Below, in pieces: positions 12,792 to 13,031 of a stretch of DNA of 13,031 nt. Within the stretch, counting starts at the first letter, position 1; each line of letters begins with the position of its first letter. Position numbers and translations under genes: made by a program. The DNA is from Bacteroidales bacterium. GTDB taxonomy: Bacteria; Bacteroidota; Bacteroidia; Bacteroidales; P3. The stretch lies in assembly GCA_900771365.1 (NCBI GenBank), contig CAAGNU010000034.1:1-13031 (forward strand). The letters are read 5' to 3'. Under the pieces are notes generated by a model. That model was not told the origin of the DNA. It made no database searches and saw only the letters and a program-made list of their open reading frames with translations.

Positions 12792-12941
12792 ATGAAAACG
12801 CAACAACAAACACGTGAAAGTCAACCAAGAAAGAGACTGCAACCTCTAGTAAAGTGGGCAGGAGGCAAATCGATCCTTGCTGAATACATTATCAAAAAAT
12901 TTGATTCGCAATATAATGGGGAGTTCTATAAATTAAAATAG
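12792..12941 (+). pseudogene. Truncated N-terminus of a DNA adenine methylase (Dam-like)
   Basis: A 49-codon frame whose residues 17-30 (Q-P-L-V-K-W-A-G-G-K-S-I-L-A) match the conserved N-terminal S-adenosylmethionine-binding motif of D12-class N6-adenine methyltransferases, in the form P-x-x-K-W-A-G-G-K. Full members are about 260-300 residues. Here the frame reaches Y-N-G-E-F-Y, the point where the family usually continues to an E-P-F-x-G-G-G motif, and instead reads K-L-K and stops at 12941. The break is therefore near 12925-12932. Catalytic motifs (D-P-P-Y) are absent, so the product cannot methylate DNA. The intact -7 element and start suggest recent truncation, by deletion or by arrival of the DNA to the right. 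Confidence 0.75.
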
Positions 12942-12950
12942 TGTTAATCA

Positions 12951-12982
12951 TTTTGTTATGTCAGAAATTTTTCGTATCTTTG
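12951..12982 (+). promoter_or_regulatory. Bacteroidetes-type promoter of the gene at the right edge
   Basis: TTTTG at 12951-12955 and TATCTTTG at 12975-12982 are spaced by 19 bp, a full consensus promoter. Initiation near 12988 would leave a leader of about 20 nt before ATG 13007, with a purine tract GAAAGGGAA at 12993-13001 as ribosome site. Confidence 0.8.
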
Positions 12983-13006
12983 CAAAAAAATTGAAAGGGA
13001 ATTGAT

Positions 13007-13031
13007 ATGGCATACAAAAACACATCAGAAG
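13007..13031 (+). CDS. Start of a gene cut by the window edge
   Basis: Eight codons (M-A-Y-K-N-T-S-E) follow a consensus promoter and a purine-rich ribosome site with 5-bp spacing. Too little is present to identify the product. Because it lies directly after the methylase remnant it may belong to the DNA that disrupted that gene, which is inference. Confidence 0.55.

Overview
The window looks like the chromosome of a Bacteroidales species, most likely Prevotellaceae. The support is: a DnaA of Bacteroidetes type, a C10 (interpain/streptopain-like) cysteine peptidase ending in a type IX secretion sorting domain, a DUF4835-like protein, a stand-alone BT4734/VirE_N-type domain protein, and promoters of the Bacteroidetes form (TTTG, 19 bp, TATCTTTG) at several places. 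Genes are GC-rich while the long intergenic regions are AT-rich. Genus and species cannot be fixed from the sequence alone.

Layout. Bases 1-927 hold no convincing gene. They contain a long AT-rich hairpin, a 72-bp tandem repeat (2.8 copies) whose unit folds into a hairpin, and an AT-rich stretch with two DnaA-box-like sites that could be part of oriC. Bases 928-6313 (+ strand) hold four closely spaced genes: dnaA, a flavin reductase-like FMN protein, a D-2-hydroxyacid dehydrogenase, and a large secreted C10 peptidase with a beta-helix-like middle and a T9SS tail. The spacings of 3, 24 and 18 bp suggest co-transcription, ending at a clear intrinsic terminator. The convergent intergenic space (6314-6615) contains two terminators and a GC-rich segment that may be a dispersed repeat. 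On the minus strand follow a PLP-dependent aminotransferase (6616-7932) and a DUF4835-like exported protein (8014-8937), the latter with a textbook promoter and almost no leader.

Bases 9022-12375 (minus strand) form an accessory-looking block, read right to left: a coiled-coil protein, a 9-bp minisatellite of about 20 units, a small protein sharing an N-V-E-x-L motif with the coiled-coil protein, a structured leader, and then a tight three-gene unit. That unit comprises a small possible OB-fold protein, a small unknown protein, and a stand-alone VirE_N/BT4734-like protein carrying hhhDhD and SxH motifs reminiscent of archaeo-eukaryotic primases. This is the least explained and most interesting part of the window. 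The family assignments there come from motif reading and need profile searches.

The right end (12376-13031) is an AT-rich divergent intergenic region with operator-like inverted repeats. It is followed by a truncated N-terminal fragment of a DNA adenine methylase that keeps its promoter, and a second strong promoter leading into a gene cut off by the window edge.
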